Source of the DNA: Pirellulaceae bacterium | GTDB taxonomy: Bacteria; Planctomycetota; Planctomycetia; Pirellulales; Pirellulaceae | Direction of reading: 5' to 3' | DNA length: 22,933 nt | NCBI GenBank assembly: GCA_013002105.1 | Contig: JABDKS010000095.1 | Location: forward strand, 1 to 22,933 | Shown: positions 6,683 to 15,546 of the stretch, in pieces | Layout of the letters: the number at the start of each line of letters is the position of its first letter | Numbering within the stretch: position 1 is the stretch's first letter | Program-made: the position numbers and the translations under genes | The notes under the pieces: generated by a model | What the model was told of the DNA's origin: nothing | Seen by the model: only the letters and a program-made list of their open reading frames with translations | The model's database searches: none

Positions 6683-8875
6683 GTGTCAGCTAAGCAGGGC
6701 AAAAAGTCAAAGAAAGCGAAGATACTTGAGCAGCCGCTCCCCGCAGATCGATACATCAACCGCGAATTGAGTTGGTTGGAGTTCAACGAGCGTGTGTTGG
6801 AGCAAGCCGCAGACGATCGGTTGCCGTTGTTAGAACGCGCAAAATTCTTGGCAATCACCAGCTCGAATCTTGATGAATTCGTGATGGTTCGTGTCGGTGG
6901 GTTGAGATTGCAGCATCGTCGCAGTGCTCAGCAACGTGATCCCGCCGGTTTGACGATCTCCGAACAGCTCAACGCAGTTTTGGGCAAGGCACAGATCATT
7001 GTTGCGCGGCAATATCGACTGCTGCGTGATGTTCTTGAGCCGCAGCTAGCCGACGCTGGTATTCAGCGCATCGATTTGAATCATTGCTCGGAGAAATGTG
7101 TCGACGCGGCCGAAGCTCGATTCCGTAGCGACATCTCCGCTGTCCTGACTCCGCAACAGATTTCGACCGATCGTCCGTTTCCGTTGATTCAGGGATTGGG
7201 CGTTAATTTGTGTGTTCGATTGCGGGCCAATCAGGAAACCGAATTGGGCGGTCAACCGCTGGACGAAGATGATACGCCATGGCAGTTTGCGCTGATTCCC
7301 GTTGGCCGCATCTTGGAGCGACTGGTGCCGATGCCGGTCGATGGCGGGTTTGCCTACGTGTTACTGGAAGACCTGGTATCGCATTTCGTCGCGGAATATT
7401 TTCCAGGCCGCGAAGTGATGGAGTGCATTTCCCTGCGGGTAACCCGCAATGCGGACATTGAGTTTCGTGAGGATGCCGCTTCCGATTTGTTGGGCGGAAT
7501 GGAAGAAATATTGGAGAGTCGACGGCACTCCAGCGCCGTACGATTGGAATATAGCGCATCGGCCAGCGATGCGATGGTCGCATTCTTGTCCGAGTCGCTC
7601 GGGCTGACCAATCAAGATCTATTCGCGGTCGATGGGCCGCTCGATTTGACCTATTTGTTTTCGGTGCACGGACTCAAAGGATTTGACACGCTGAAAGATG
7701 ACGCTTGGCCGGCCCATCCGAGCCCGAATATCGATCCAAGCGAGACGATGTTTTCGACGATGTCCACGGGCGATTTGTTGTTGGTCCATCCTTATGAGCG
7801 ATACGATCCCATCGTTCGATTGATCGAAGAGGCGGCGGTCGATCCGGACGTGTTGGCGATCAAACAAGTGTTGTATCGCACCAGTCGTAACAGCCCGATC
7901 GTGGCCGCGCTGATGCGGGCTGCCGAACGCGGCAAGTATGTTTCCACGATTGTGGAATTGCGTGCACGATTTGATGAAGCGAGAAACATCGAATGGGCAC
8001 GTGAAATGGAACAAGCCGGCGTGCAAGTGATCTATGGAATTCGCGGTTTGAAAACGCATGCCAAAGTTTGCATCATTGTGCGTCGCGAGACACAGGGGAT
8101 TGTCAGGTACGTGCACTTTGGAACGGGCAACTACAACGAATCCACCGCGGGACTGTACGGTGATATTTCGCTGCTGACCTGCGACGACGTACTGGGTGCC
8201 GACGCAACGACCTTTTTTAATGCAGTGACGGGCGCCAGCCAGCCACAACAGATGCAGGAACTGGTGGCCGCGCCAATCTCGTTGCGCAAACGAATCATGG
8301 ATTTGATCGAGGCGGAAACACAGCGTTGTTTGCAGGGCCAAAAAGGGGAAATTCTGGTCAAGTTGAATGCACTGGTTGATGTTGACGTGATCGATGCGCT
8401 CTATCGAGCCAGTCAAGCGGGCGTCAAGATCCATTTGAATATCCGCGGCGTTTGTTGTCTCAAACCGGGTGTGGAAGGCCTAAGTGATACGATTGAAGTT
8501 GTTTCGATCATCGACCGATTCTTGGAACATGCCAGGATCATTCTGTTTGATCACGGTGGGGCCGACGAACTGTTCATCAGTAGTGCTGACTGGATGCCGC
8601 GAAACTTGGATCGTCGCGTCGAACTGCTCATTCCCGTTAACGACCGGGCCTGTCGAAAAAAACTGATTAAGTCACTGCGGATCCATTTTGATGACAACCA
8701 GAATGCATGGCGAATGCTACCTAATGGAGCCTACGAGCGCATTTGCGAAGACGACGCACCGCCGTTGCGGTCGCAGCGTGCACTGTACGATTGGCTGGCC
8801 GACGATCTAAAAAACATCGAACAGAGCCGCCGCACGACGTTCGAAACACACGAAGCACGAAAGAGCGACGGTTGA
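6683..8875 (+). CDS. ppk1: Polyphosphate kinase 1
   Basis: Ppk1 reversibly polymerises the gamma-phosphate of ATP into inorganic polyphosphate. The 730-residue length is typical. The N domain has the hallmark YINRELSWLEFNERVL followed by LAITSSNLDEFVMVRVGGL. The head domain and two phospholipase-D-like catalytic domains follow. The autophosphorylated histidine is H459 in GLKTHAKV. A second conserved histidine is H616 in LEHARIILF, followed by SSADWMPRNLDRRVE. The FGTGNYNE motif and KQVLYRTSRNSPIV are also intact. The start is GTG at 6683, and the gene begins 6 nt after the cytochrome/DUF2231 gene, so the two are probably one operon. The short Lys-rich N-terminus (residues 4-13) is an extra relative to the core fold. 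It converges with purB, 72 nt away. Confidence 0.96.
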   Translation: MSAKQGKKSKKAKILEQPLPADRYINRELSWLEFNERVLEQAADDRLPLLERAKFLAITSSNLDEFVMVRVGGLRLQHRRSAQQRDPAGLTISEQLNAVLGKAQIIVARQYRLLRDVLEPQLADAGIQRIDLNHCSEKCVDAAEARFRSDISAVLTPQQISTDRPFPLIQGLGVNLCVRLRANQETELGGQPLDEDDTPWQFALIPVGRILERLVPMPVDGGFAYVLLEDLVSHFVAEYFPGREVMECISLRVTRNADIEFREDAASDLLGGMEEILESRRHSSAVRLEYSASASDAMVAFLSESLGLTNQDLFAVDGPLDLTYLFSVHGLKGFDTLKDDAWPAHPSPNIDPSETMFSTMSTGDLLLVHPYERYDPIVRLIEEAAVDPDVLAIKQVLYRTSRNSPIVAALMRAAERGKYVSTIVELRARFDEARNIEWAREMEQAGVQVIYGIRGLKTHAKVCIIVRRETQGIVRYVHFGTGNYNESTAGLYGDISLLTCDDVLGADATTFFNAVTGASQPQQMQELVAAPISLRKRIMDLIEAETQRCLQGQKGEILVKLNALVDVDVIDALYRASQAGVKIHLNIRGVCCLKPGVEGLSDTIEVVSIIDRFLEHARIILFDHGGADELFISSADWMPRNLDRRVELLIPVNDRACRKKLIKSLRIHFDDNQNAWRMLPNGAYERICEDDAPPLRSQRALYDWLADDLKNIEQSRRTTFETHEARKSDG

Positions 8876-8922
8876 TGGTGACGAATGGATGACCGAGCTC
8901 GTGGTTGCGCAGGGCAAACGGC

Positions 8923-8954
8923 AAGTTCACACGGTCACTCAATAAGTTCACACG
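8923..8954. repeat. 11-nt direct repeat spanning the purB stop codon
   Basis: AAGTTCACACG occurs at 8923-8933 and 8944-8954, 21 nt apart, in the convergent ppk1/purB gap. The purB stop codon (8948-8950) lies inside the second copy, so the first copy looks like a duplication of the gene's 3' end. Confidence 0.45.
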
Positions 8955-10384
8955 TTGACTTCGACACTCAAGTTCGTGTTGTCTTGATACCGCTGTCGGA
9001 TCGGGTCGATGTACTGTGCGATGAACGCGTCGACTTGCTCAGGAGCTCGTCCGACGAAGTCCAACGGATTCATCGCGGCATCCAAATCGACGCCCTCGAA
9101 CGCTTTGTCGTTTCGGAGTCGTTCGATCAAATCGTTCTCTTGGCCTTCGGCTTTCACCCGTTTAGCGGCCGCCTGGCTGTGAACGCGGATGACTTCGTGC
9201 AACTCTTGGCGATCACCACCGGCGGCCACTGCTTTCATCAAAATGTTTTCGGTGGCCATGAATGGTAATTCCGCATTCAGATTTCGAGCGATCGTCTTGG
9301 GATAAACCACCATTCCATCAGCGACGTTTTGCATCAGTACCAAAGAAGCATCGATTGCCAAAAATGCTTGGGGAATCACGAGTCGTCGGTTGGCGCTGTC
9401 ATCCAAGGTTCGCTCCATCCATTGAGTCGACGCGGTCATGGCCGGGCTACTCTGCAGGCTGATGACGAATCGCGACAGCGCGCAAATTCGTTCGCTGCGC
9501 ATCGGATTGCGTTTGTAGGCCATCGCCGAACTGCCGATCTGTTTTTCCTCGAACGGTTCTTCGATCTCTTTTCGGCCCGCCAATAGCCGCAAATCGGTTG
9601 CCGTTTTGTGCAGACTTTGTGCAATTCCCGACAGCGCGTCGGCCAATTGGCTGTCGACTTTGCGTGGATAGGTCTGGCCGGTCACCGCATAGGTCTGATC
9701 GAAACCGATTTTTTTTGCTACCAAAGCTTCCAATTGGGTGACCTTGTTGTGATCGCCGTTGAAAAGCTGCAAAAAGCTAGCTTGGGTTCCGGTGGTTCCT
9801 TTGGTGCTTCTGGCACGCAGTTGGTCGATTCGATGCTCGATTTCGTGTAGATCGAGCACCAGATCGTAGATCCATAAACAGCATCGTTTTCCCACGGTGC
9901 TGGGTTGGGCTGGTTGAAAATGGGTAAACCCGAGGCAGGGCAGGGCACGGTGTTGGGCCGCAAATTTGGCCAGACAGTCGATTGTGGCGGCCAAACGCCG
10001 TGCGACGAGCCGCAATGCGTCGCGAATCAGCACCAAATCGGCGTTGTCGGTAATAAAACAGCTTGTCGCACCGAGGTGAATGATCGGTTTGGCGTCGGGA
10101 CATTGGTCTGCGTAGGCTTCGACATGTGCCATGACGTCATGGCGTCGAATTCGTTCGTATTTTGCGGCAACCTCTAGATTTAGCCGGTTTTGATACTCTC
10201 TCAGCTGGTTCAGCTGTGCCTCGGAGATCGGCAGACCAAGTTCCTGTTCACTTTCGGCCAGGGCGACCCAGAGGCTCCGCCAGGTCTGAAAACGGCGTTC
10301 CGGGCCCCACAGACGGGCCATTTCGCGGGAGGCATATCGCTCGATGAGCGGATTTTGGTAAGCAGTTAGTTCTGAGTCAGACAT
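8948..10384 (-). CDS. purB: Adenylosuccinate lyase
   Basis: PurB cleaves SAICAR to AICAR and adenylosuccinate to AMP, releasing fumarate in both purine-pathway steps. The 478-residue protein belongs to the fumarase/aspartase superfamily. Visible active-site segments are RRHDVMAH (81-88), [13 protein letters not shown] (105-117), [16 protein letters not shown] (152-167, with H155), [10 protein letters not shown] (195-204) and the flexible signature loop [10 protein letters not shown] (285-294) bearing the catalytic serine. Length and layout resemble the longer eukaryote-like PurB class more than the ~430-residue Bacillus type. The start is ATG 10382-10384. A weak promoter can be drawn upstream on the minus strand: TTGCGG at 10457-10452, 16 nt, TATGTT at 10435-10430. 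It is divergent from the exported-protein gene. Confidence 0.95.
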   Translation of the reverse strand: MSDSELTAYQNPLIERYASREMARLWGPERRFQTWRSLWVALAESEQELGLPISEAQLNQLREYQNRLNLEVAAKYERIRRHDVMAHVEAYADQCPDAKPIIHLGATSCFITDNADLVLIRDALRLVARRLAATIDCLAKFAAQHRALPCLGFTHFQPAQPSTVGKRCCLWIYDLVLDLHEIEHRIDQLRARSTKGTTGTQASFLQLFNGDHNKVTQLEALVAKKIGFDQTYAVTGQTYPRKVDSQLADALSGIAQSLHKTATDLRLLAGRKEIEEPFEEKQIGSSAMAYKRNPMRSERICALSRFVISLQSSPAMTASTQWMERTLDDSANRRLVIPQAFLAIDASLVLMQNVADGMVVYPKTIARNLNAELPFMATENILMKAVAAGGDRQELHEVIRVHSQAAAKRVKAEGQENDLIERLRNDKAFEGVDLDAAMNPLDFVGRAPEQVDAFIAQYIDPIRQRYQDNTNLSVEVNV

Positions 10385-10500
10385 AAATGAATGGGCAAGG
10401 CGGCGTTTCGGGCTGAAAACGAGTTCGATAACATACTGGTTGACGGTGTAGCCGCAATTCGTGGCCTATGTCGCCAACCTTCCCTGTCTTCGGATTTTGC

Positions 10501-12486
10501 ATGAGCTTACTTCCTGGTTTCCGGTCCCAGACCCATCCAATGGTTGTGTCTGGATTTTATTCCCTTCTTGCGTTTTGCGCGGCTCAGGCCCTATGGGTGC
10601 CGTCGACAAATGCTCAAGAAAACGCAGACGCTCCCAAGCAGGCCGCCGCCGGCGAAACGTTCATGACGGCGGCCGATCTGTTGCCACAGTCGACGGCAGG
10701 GTTTGTCAGAATTCCCGACTTGCCGGACTTCCGTGATGCATGGCGCAAGATGCACATCGGTAGATTGATCGACGATCCATCGATGAAAGATTTCATCGAC
10801 GCACAAAAGGCTCGAGCCGAAAACTATTTCGATTCGATCGACAACAAAATCAGCTTGCGCCCCAAAGACTTGTTCGACATCGCATCGGGCGAAGTCGCAA
10901 TAGCGTGGCTTCCTTTTGCAAACGATAAGCGTCGACCCTATTCCATTTGCGTGATCGCTGATATCCGCGATATGAAAAAGCAAACCGATGCGGTTGCCGG
11001 TCAGATAGACAAAGATTTTAAAGGCGGTGGTGCAACGCGGACCGACATCAAGTATCGCGGTGAAACGATTCGCGTTTACACCACCAAGCCAAAGCCGGGT
11101 CAGTTGAAGATCGATCAGGTGGCGCTGACGTATAACGATCACCGCATGATTGTCTCGGACCGAGAAAGCGTGATTCAAGATTTGTTGGATGCGATCGCGG
11201 GCAGTCCCAAGGGCGAGCCGCTGAGTCGTTTCGGCGATTTCAAGAAAGTGCTTTCGCAATCAGCCGCTGCCATCCAAAAATCGGTCAAGGACGGCGGCAC
11301 GGTCGGAGTCGAGTGGTTCGCACGACCGTTCCAGATGGGCGCCATCTTGAAAGAGCTGTTCGAGGTCGATCGCGGCAACCAGGTCAATGTGTTGAAGTTG
11401 TTGAAAGGCCAGGGATTTGACGCCGTGACGGCAATCGGAGGAATGGCCGCAATGGCCGGCAACCGGTTCGATCTTTTGCATCACGGCAAGATCTTGGCGA
11501 ATCGACCCTTTCAAAAGGGGGCGCAGATGTTGCAGTTATTCAATCGTCCCGTTGGACCGGTTCCTGATTGGGTTAACCAAGATACCGGAGCGTTCAACCG
11601 CATCAATCTGCGTATCGAAAAAGCATTTTGGGCATCCGAAGGTTTGATCAATGAAGCGCTTGGCGACGAAATCTTTCGGGACATGATCACTGGGATTCGC
11701 GACGACGAAGAGGGCCCGCAAATCGATCTGGAAAAGAACTTTCTGCCACATTTGGACGACCAGATCATCCTGATCGGTGATAACACGATGCCGGCACAAG
11801 TCGACTCCGAGCGCATGTTGGTGGCACTTCGATTGAGCGACGCTGCCGCGGTCAAAAAAGTCATTCGCAAGGCGATGGAAGTGGAACCCGACGCGACTGA
11901 AATGGACGCACTGCCAGGCGTTGAGATTTGGCGTGTGCAACGCGGTGAGTCCGACGACGACCTGGAGGCCGAGTTGGCCGAACTAGGGTTCGATGAAGAG
12001 GTCGAAGGGGGCGGTCAAAAGCCACTTCTGGATCATTGGGCGATTGCGGTGGTGGATCAAGGTCCGGGGTCGCCGTTTCCGTATTTGATGTTTTCCAGTC
12101 ATCCCGAATTGCTGATCGATGCCGCCAAACGCATCCAAAATGGTGGCAAAGATGGTTTTGGTTCGATCGACGGCGTTAAGAAGGTGTCGCAGGCCTCGAA
12201 AGATCTGGGTGCCGGTAATGTCGCCCTGGATCGCTTGGTGCGAATGAAGATGGCAATGCGTGTGAAGTACGAATTACTGCGGCAGGGCAAACTGAAAGAG
12301 AGTGATTCGGTGTTGTCGACATTGATCCGCCGCGTCGCAGAAAAAGAGGAGGGTGGCCAGCCCGATCCACTGAATGCGAAAAAATTGCCGCCGCTCAATC
12401 AGATCGAAAAATATCTTCCTGATGGCGGGGCCTTTGTCGAAACGACCGAAGATGGCTGGTCGATGACAGGGTTCTTTTTGAAGTAG
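10501..12486 (+). CDS. Large exported protein of unknown function
   Basis: Starting at ATG 10501 gives 661 residues with a signal peptide (basic n-region, hydrophobic SGFYSLLAFCAAQALWV, likely cut after STNA). Other in-frame ATGs at 10468 and 10540 are possible starts. The mature part begins with a module reading AADLLPQSTAGFVRIPDLP, then FRDAWRKMHIGRLIDDPSM. Planctomycete secreted proteins that handle per-item statistics-like domains often begin this way, but I cannot assign a function. The body is soluble, mixed alpha/beta, rich in Asp, Lys and Gly, with acidic stretches (RGESDDDLEAELAEL) and no transmembrane helix, heme motif, protease triad or repeat. The tail is ETTEDGWSMTGFFLK. A periplasmic or cell-surface location is inferred. 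It is convergent with nrnA and divergent from purB. Confidence 0.8.
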   Translation: MSLLPGFRSQTHPMVVSGFYSLLAFCAAQALWVPSTNAQENADAPKQAAAGETFMTAADLLPQSTAGFVRIPDLPDFRDAWRKMHIGRLIDDPSMKDFIDAQKARAENYFDSIDNKISLRPKDLFDIASGEVAIAWLPFANDKRRPYSICVIADIRDMKKQTDAVAGQIDKDFKGGGATRTDIKYRGETIRVYTTKPKPGQLKIDQVALTYNDHRMIVSDRESVIQDLLDAIAGSPKGEPLSRFGDFKKVLSQSAAAIQKSVKDGGTVGVEWFARPFQMGAILKELFEVDRGNQVNVLKLLKGQGFDAVTAIGGMAAMAGNRFDLLHHGKILANRPFQKGAQMLQLFNRPVGPVPDWVNQDTGAFNRINLRIEKAFWASEGLINEALGDEIFRDMITGIRDDEEGPQIDLEKNFLPHLDDQIILIGDNTMPAQVDSERMLVALRLSDAAAVKKVIRKAMEVEPDATEMDALPGVEIWRVQRGESDDDLEAELAELGFDEEVEGGGQKPLLDHWAIAVVDQGPGSPFPYLMFSSHPELLIDAAKRIQNGGKDGFGSIDGVKKVSQASKDLGAGNVALDRLVRMKMAMRVKYELLRQGKLKESDSVLSTLIRRVAEKEEGGQPDPLNAKKLPPLNQIEKYLPDGGAFVETTEDGWSMTGFFLK

Positions 12487-12543
12487 CGTCCTGTAATGCT
12501 GTCGCTCGACCACTTGCGGACGCGAGAATTGCGTATCGGTCGT

Positions 12544-13536
12544 TCACGCGAGCGCCTTTCTGACCGCTTCGATAACGACTGGTAACACACGCCCGCGGAC
12601 TTCATCCAGTGTGCCTTCTTGAAACGCACCTGCGGCAGCCTTGTGGCCGCCGCCGTTGAATTGCCGTGCTATTTCGTTGCAGTCCATTGCGCAGCGACTG
12701 CGAAAGCTGAGTTTAAATCCGCCTCGAACTTGACCGACAAAGATCACGGCCGCATGCGTCCCCTCGATCGCCAAAGTCATGTTGATCGCGTCTTCGGTGT
12801 CGCTCGGCAGGGCCCCCATTTTGTCGAAGTCTTCTTTTTCGACATGCGTATGCATCAGCGCGCCGTCGAGTTCGCTTTGGGTTCGCGACAGGATCAAGCC
12901 ACGCAAGCGGACACGTCCTAGTGTGTCACGCTCGTAAAGATCGCCATAAATTTCACTCGGGACCGCACCGGCATCGATCAACCGCGCGATCACGCGATAG
13001 GTTTCGGCGGTGACGCTGCCAAATCGGAACCAACCAGTATCCGTTGCGATCGCTGCAAACAGGGGATTGGCCATCGTTCTCGTCAGGGGAACCTTTAGCG
13101 CGTCAGCCGCTTGCACCACCAGATGACCTGTCGCTTCGGCTTGGTAATCCTTGTAGAGCCGCGCATTCAAATCGTCTTCGCCGACATGGTGATCGACAAT
13201 CATTTTGTCGCAGCTCGCTGTGCGTATTACATCACCCATGTCACCCAACTGCGCCCAGGCACTCGTGTCGAGAATCATGATGCAATCACATTGAATGTCT
13301 TCGGCCTGCACGTCGTCGCCAAGGACATCGATGTTCGCGGCCGGATCGAGGAATTGCAGCGATGGTGGCGTGCGATGCGCATTGATGATGCGGACATCCT
13401 TGCCGACGGCTCGCAACACTTCGGCCATTCCAAGTTCGCTGCCCAAAGCATCACAATCGGGACGGATGTGGCTGACAAGTACAAACGATTGATAGTGACT
13501 GATTTGGTCGACAAAGGCTTTCCAGTTTACGCCCAT
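12544..13536 (-). CDS. nrnA: DHH-family phosphoesterase, NrnA-like (nano-RNase / pAp phosphatase)
   Basis: A 330-residue DHH-DHHA1 protein. NrnA-type enzymes degrade 2-5-nt RNA and dephosphorylate 3'-phosphoadenosine 5'-phosphate. Motif I is VSHIRPDCDALGSELG (H23, D27, D29). Motif II carries D90 (MILDTSAW). The DHH triad is D115-H116-H117 in MIVDHHVG. The C-terminal DHHA1 domain has GGFKLSFRSR and the glycine-rich FNGGGHKAAAG (about 293-302) that binds substrate. The start is ATG 13534-13536, only 21 nt after the ribF stop, so it is the last gene of the larB-nnrD-ribF-nrnA group. A RecJ-like role is unlikely because the protein is short and has the NrnA layout. Confidence 0.88.
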   Translation of the reverse strand: MGVNWKAFVDQISHYQSFVLVSHIRPDCDALGSELGMAEVLRAVGKDVRIINAHRTPPSLQFLDPAANIDVLGDDVQAEDIQCDCIMILDTSAWAQLGDMGDVIRTASCDKMIVDHHVGEDDLNARLYKDYQAEATGHLVVQAADALKVPLTRTMANPLFAAIATDTGWFRFGSVTAETYRVIARLIDAGAVPSEIYGDLYERDTLGRVRLRGLILSRTQSELDGALMHTHVEKEDFDKMGALPSDTEDAINMTLAIEGTHAAVIFVGQVRGGFKLSFRSRCAMDCNEIARQFNGGGHKAAAGAFQEGTLDEVRGRVLPVVIEAVRKALA

Positions 13537-13557
13537 GAAGTCATCTTTCGGTGAATT

Positions 13558-14541
13558 TTAGGTGCCGGCATTGTCGTCAGCCGAATGATTTGTTGTTAGG
13601 TGGTTGCGAATCGTGTTGACGTCCCGAGCGAGCTGCTCGGAGAGTTGCTCCGCTGAATCGAAGCGGGCAATGTCGCGCACCGCGGTAACGAAGTCAACTA
13701 TCAGCGGCGCATCGTACAAATCGGCGGAGTAATCCAGCAGATGAACTTCGACTTTGGTCGCGGCGTCGTCGCTGAACGTGGGATTGGGGCCAATATGAAT
13801 TGCCGCAAGATACGTTTGGGCTCCCAGTGGGACGAATCCGCCGTAAACACCCGGTCCGGGAACGACGACATCGATGTCGGTCAGATTGGCGGTAGGAAAT
13901 CCGATCTGACGTCCACGCTGTTCGCCGCGTGTGACGGTCCCACGAACTCGATGCGGCACGCCCAACAACTCGTTCGCCTGTTCGATCATTCCGTCCGCCA
14001 ATAGATTACGTATCCGCGTGCTGCTGATCCACTCGCCGTCGACCAGCATGGGCTCGGCAATGGTCAGTTGAATCTCATGCTGGCGACACAGTTGTTCGAG
14101 CGTTTGGATGTTACCGCCACGACCGCGACCAAAGAAAAAATTAGGGCCTTCGACGATCGCCTTGGCTCGCAAGCGGTCCACAATCAAATTCTGAAAAAAT
14201 TGCTCGGCTGTCAGGTTCAATAACTCGCGACTCGTTTCGCACACCAACAGATAGTCGATGCCAAGACGGTCGAGCAACTCTGCTCGTCGCTCGATCCAGG
14301 TCAGCTGCGGGGGGATGCGATCGGGTCTCAATATCGCCGCGGGATGGGGGTCAAAGATGACGGCAATTGTGGGAGCACCATCCGCTTTGGCCAACTGCGT
14401 GACTTGATTCAGCAACACAGCGTGCCCTTTATGGACACCATCAAAATTACCGATGCTGATCACGCCGCCTTGCATCAACGGATCGAAACCGCGGCCGGCA
14501 CTGGCGTCGTGTAATTGACTGAGCCGAACGATTTGGGTCAC
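13558..14541 (-). CDS. ribF: Bifunctional riboflavin kinase / FAD synthetase
   Basis: RibF phosphorylates riboflavin to FMN and adenylates FMN to FAD. It is 327 residues, a normal length. The N-terminal nucleotidyltransferase domain shows GNFDGVHKGH (31-40), FDPHPAAI (63-70), EGPNFFFGRGRGG (131-143) and ISSTRIRNLL (172-181). The C-terminal kinase domain shows RGRQIGFPTANL (209-220), GVYGGF, IHIGPNPTFSD and EVHLLD. All expected motifs are present, although the usual Asp in the VGxDFxFG motif is Asn here (GPNFFFG). The start is GTG 14539-14541; an in-frame TAA lies 36 nt upstream, so no longer form is possible. The exact C-rich leader 14-mer sits 16 nt upstream. nrnA follows after 21 nt. Confidence 0.94.
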   Translation of the reverse strand: MTQIVRLSQLHDASAGRGFDPLMQGGVISIGNFDGVHKGHAVLLNQVTQLAKADGAPTIAVIFDPHPAAILRPDRIPPQLTWIERRAELLDRLGIDYLLVCETSRELLNLTAEQFFQNLIVDRLRAKAIVEGPNFFFGRGRGGNIQTLEQLCRQHEIQLTIAEPMLVDGEWISSTRIRNLLADGMIEQANELLGVPHRVRGTVTRGEQRGRQIGFPTANLTDIDVVVPGPGVYGGFVPLGAQTYLAAIHIGPNPTFSDDAATKVEVHLLDYSADLYDAPLIVDFVTAVRDIARFDSAEQLSEQLARDVNTIRNHLTTNHSADDNAGT

Positions 14542-14557
14542 GAGCGTATTGGAAAAC

Positions 14558-14571
14558 GGGGCAGGGGAGGG
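14558..14571 (-). promoter_or_regulatory. C-rich leader element, exact copy 1 (ribF)
   Basis: GGGGCAGGGGAGGG on the plus strand, so CCCTCCCCTGCCCC on the ribF coding strand, 16 nt before the GTG start. It is identical over 14 nt to 16477-16490. It is the opposite of a Shine-Dalgarno sequence: it contains CCTCC, as does the 16S rRNA 3' end. Confidence 0.5.
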
Positions 14572-14630
14572 CGGTTACGATTTGTAGCTGTGATTATGAA
14601 CCAGAACACGCGGCCTTCGAAGGTGACTGG

Positions 14631-14660
14631 AACTGGAGGCAGGGGCCAGCAACTGGAGGC
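14631..14660. repeat. 10-nt direct repeat between nnrD and ribF
   Basis: AACTGGAGGC occurs at 14631-14640 and 14651-14660, exactly 20 nt apart. The intervening GGGGCC tract recalls the C-rich leader element. It lies in the 141-nt gap, the only sizeable space in the larB-nnrD-ribF-nrnA group, so an internal promoter or operator could be here. Confidence 0.4.
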
Positions 14661-14682
14661 GAACACACGGAGTTGGTAGCGA

Positions 14683-15546
14683 CTAAGAAGCCGCAAGGAT
14701 GCCCTGGGGCAGGGCGTCCAAGATCTCCTGAGCCGTCATCGAGGCTTGGCCGGTCCGTTCCGCTGCGGCATCTCCGGCGTACCCGTGGATCCAGACACCC
14801 AAGCGTGCGGCGTCGGCCGCGGGCAGCCCTTGACCCAGCAGCGATGTGATCACGCCGGTCAGAACATCACCGCTGCCGGCGGTGGCCATGCCTGGATTTC
14901 CGGTCGTATTGGTCCATTTGTCCTGGCCGTCGACGACAACGGTGGGACCGCCTTTGAGCACGATGATCGCACCGCTGCGGTCGGAGAGCTTGGACGCTGC
15001 GTCGATCTGACCAGGGCGGTCGGACGCAGAGACGTTTGCAAGTCGATGAAATTCGCCAGGATGTGGCGTCAGTATCAACGGGCCAAGGTCAAACGATGGA
15101 TCGTCGTCATTGGTCCAGTTCATGATCGCAAGCGTGTTGATGGCATCGGCATCCAAAACTCGCGGCGTGGTGGTTGCCTGCAGCAATCGTTCGACGATCG
15201 CCATGGACCCAGGTTCGGTCGTCATACCGGGACCGCATCCGATCGCCGATGATTTTTCGATGTGTTGACCGAGTTGACTTGCGGCTGAAATATCGAAGCG
15301 GCCCTGAGGATCATCCGGTCCAGGTATCGTCATGATGGCAGGATGAAACCCAGCGACGGTTTCCAAGCATCGGTCGGGAACATAGGCAGATACCAGACCC
15401 GACCCGCAACGCAGCGCTGCTATCGATGAAAGCGCAACCGAGCCACTCATTCCGCGCGAGCCACCCACCAATAAGACACGTCCAAAGTCACCTTTATGAG
15501 CATCCGATAGTCGCGACGGGAGGCGTAGGGGAGGCGAGGCGGTCAT
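14683..15546 (-). CDS. nnrD: ADP-dependent NAD(P)H-hydrate dehydratase
   Basis: NnrD repairs hydrated NADH and NADPH (NADHX/NADPHX), using a nucleoside triphosphate or diphosphate to drive dehydration; bacterial forms typically use ADP. The 287-residue protein is the YjeF C-terminal (ribokinase-like) domain alone. Visible motifs are FGRVLLVGGSRGMSGS (21-36), ALRCGSGLV, GCGPGM (103-108), LDADAIN (131-137), LTPHPGEFHRL (159-169), VLKGG (196-200) and the anion-hole NPGMATAGSGDVLTG (217-231). The epimerase domain NnrE, often fused N-terminally, is absent and must be encoded elsewhere if present. Its ATG overlaps the larB stop as ATGA (15543-15546), so the two are translationally coupled. Confidence 0.93.
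   Translation of the reverse strand: MTASPPLRLPSRLSDAHKGDFGRVLLVGGSRGMSGSVALSSIAALRCGSGLVSAYVPDRCLETVAGFHPAIMTIPGPDDPQGRFDISAASQLGQHIEKSSAIGCGPGMTTEPGSMAIVERLLQATTTPRVLDADAINTLAIMNWTNDDDPSFDLGPLILTPHPGEFHRLANVSASDRPGQIDAASKLSDRSGAIIVLKGGPTVVVDGQDKWTNTTGNPGMATAGSGDVLTGVITSLLGQGLPAADAARLGVWIHGYAGDAAAERTGQASMTAQEILDALPQGILAAS

Noticed and set aside
7619..8434. 271-codon minus-strand frame inside ppk1
   Set aside because: It is antisense to the catalytic domains of Ppk1; composition is rich in His, Gln and Arg, as expected from a complementary frame.
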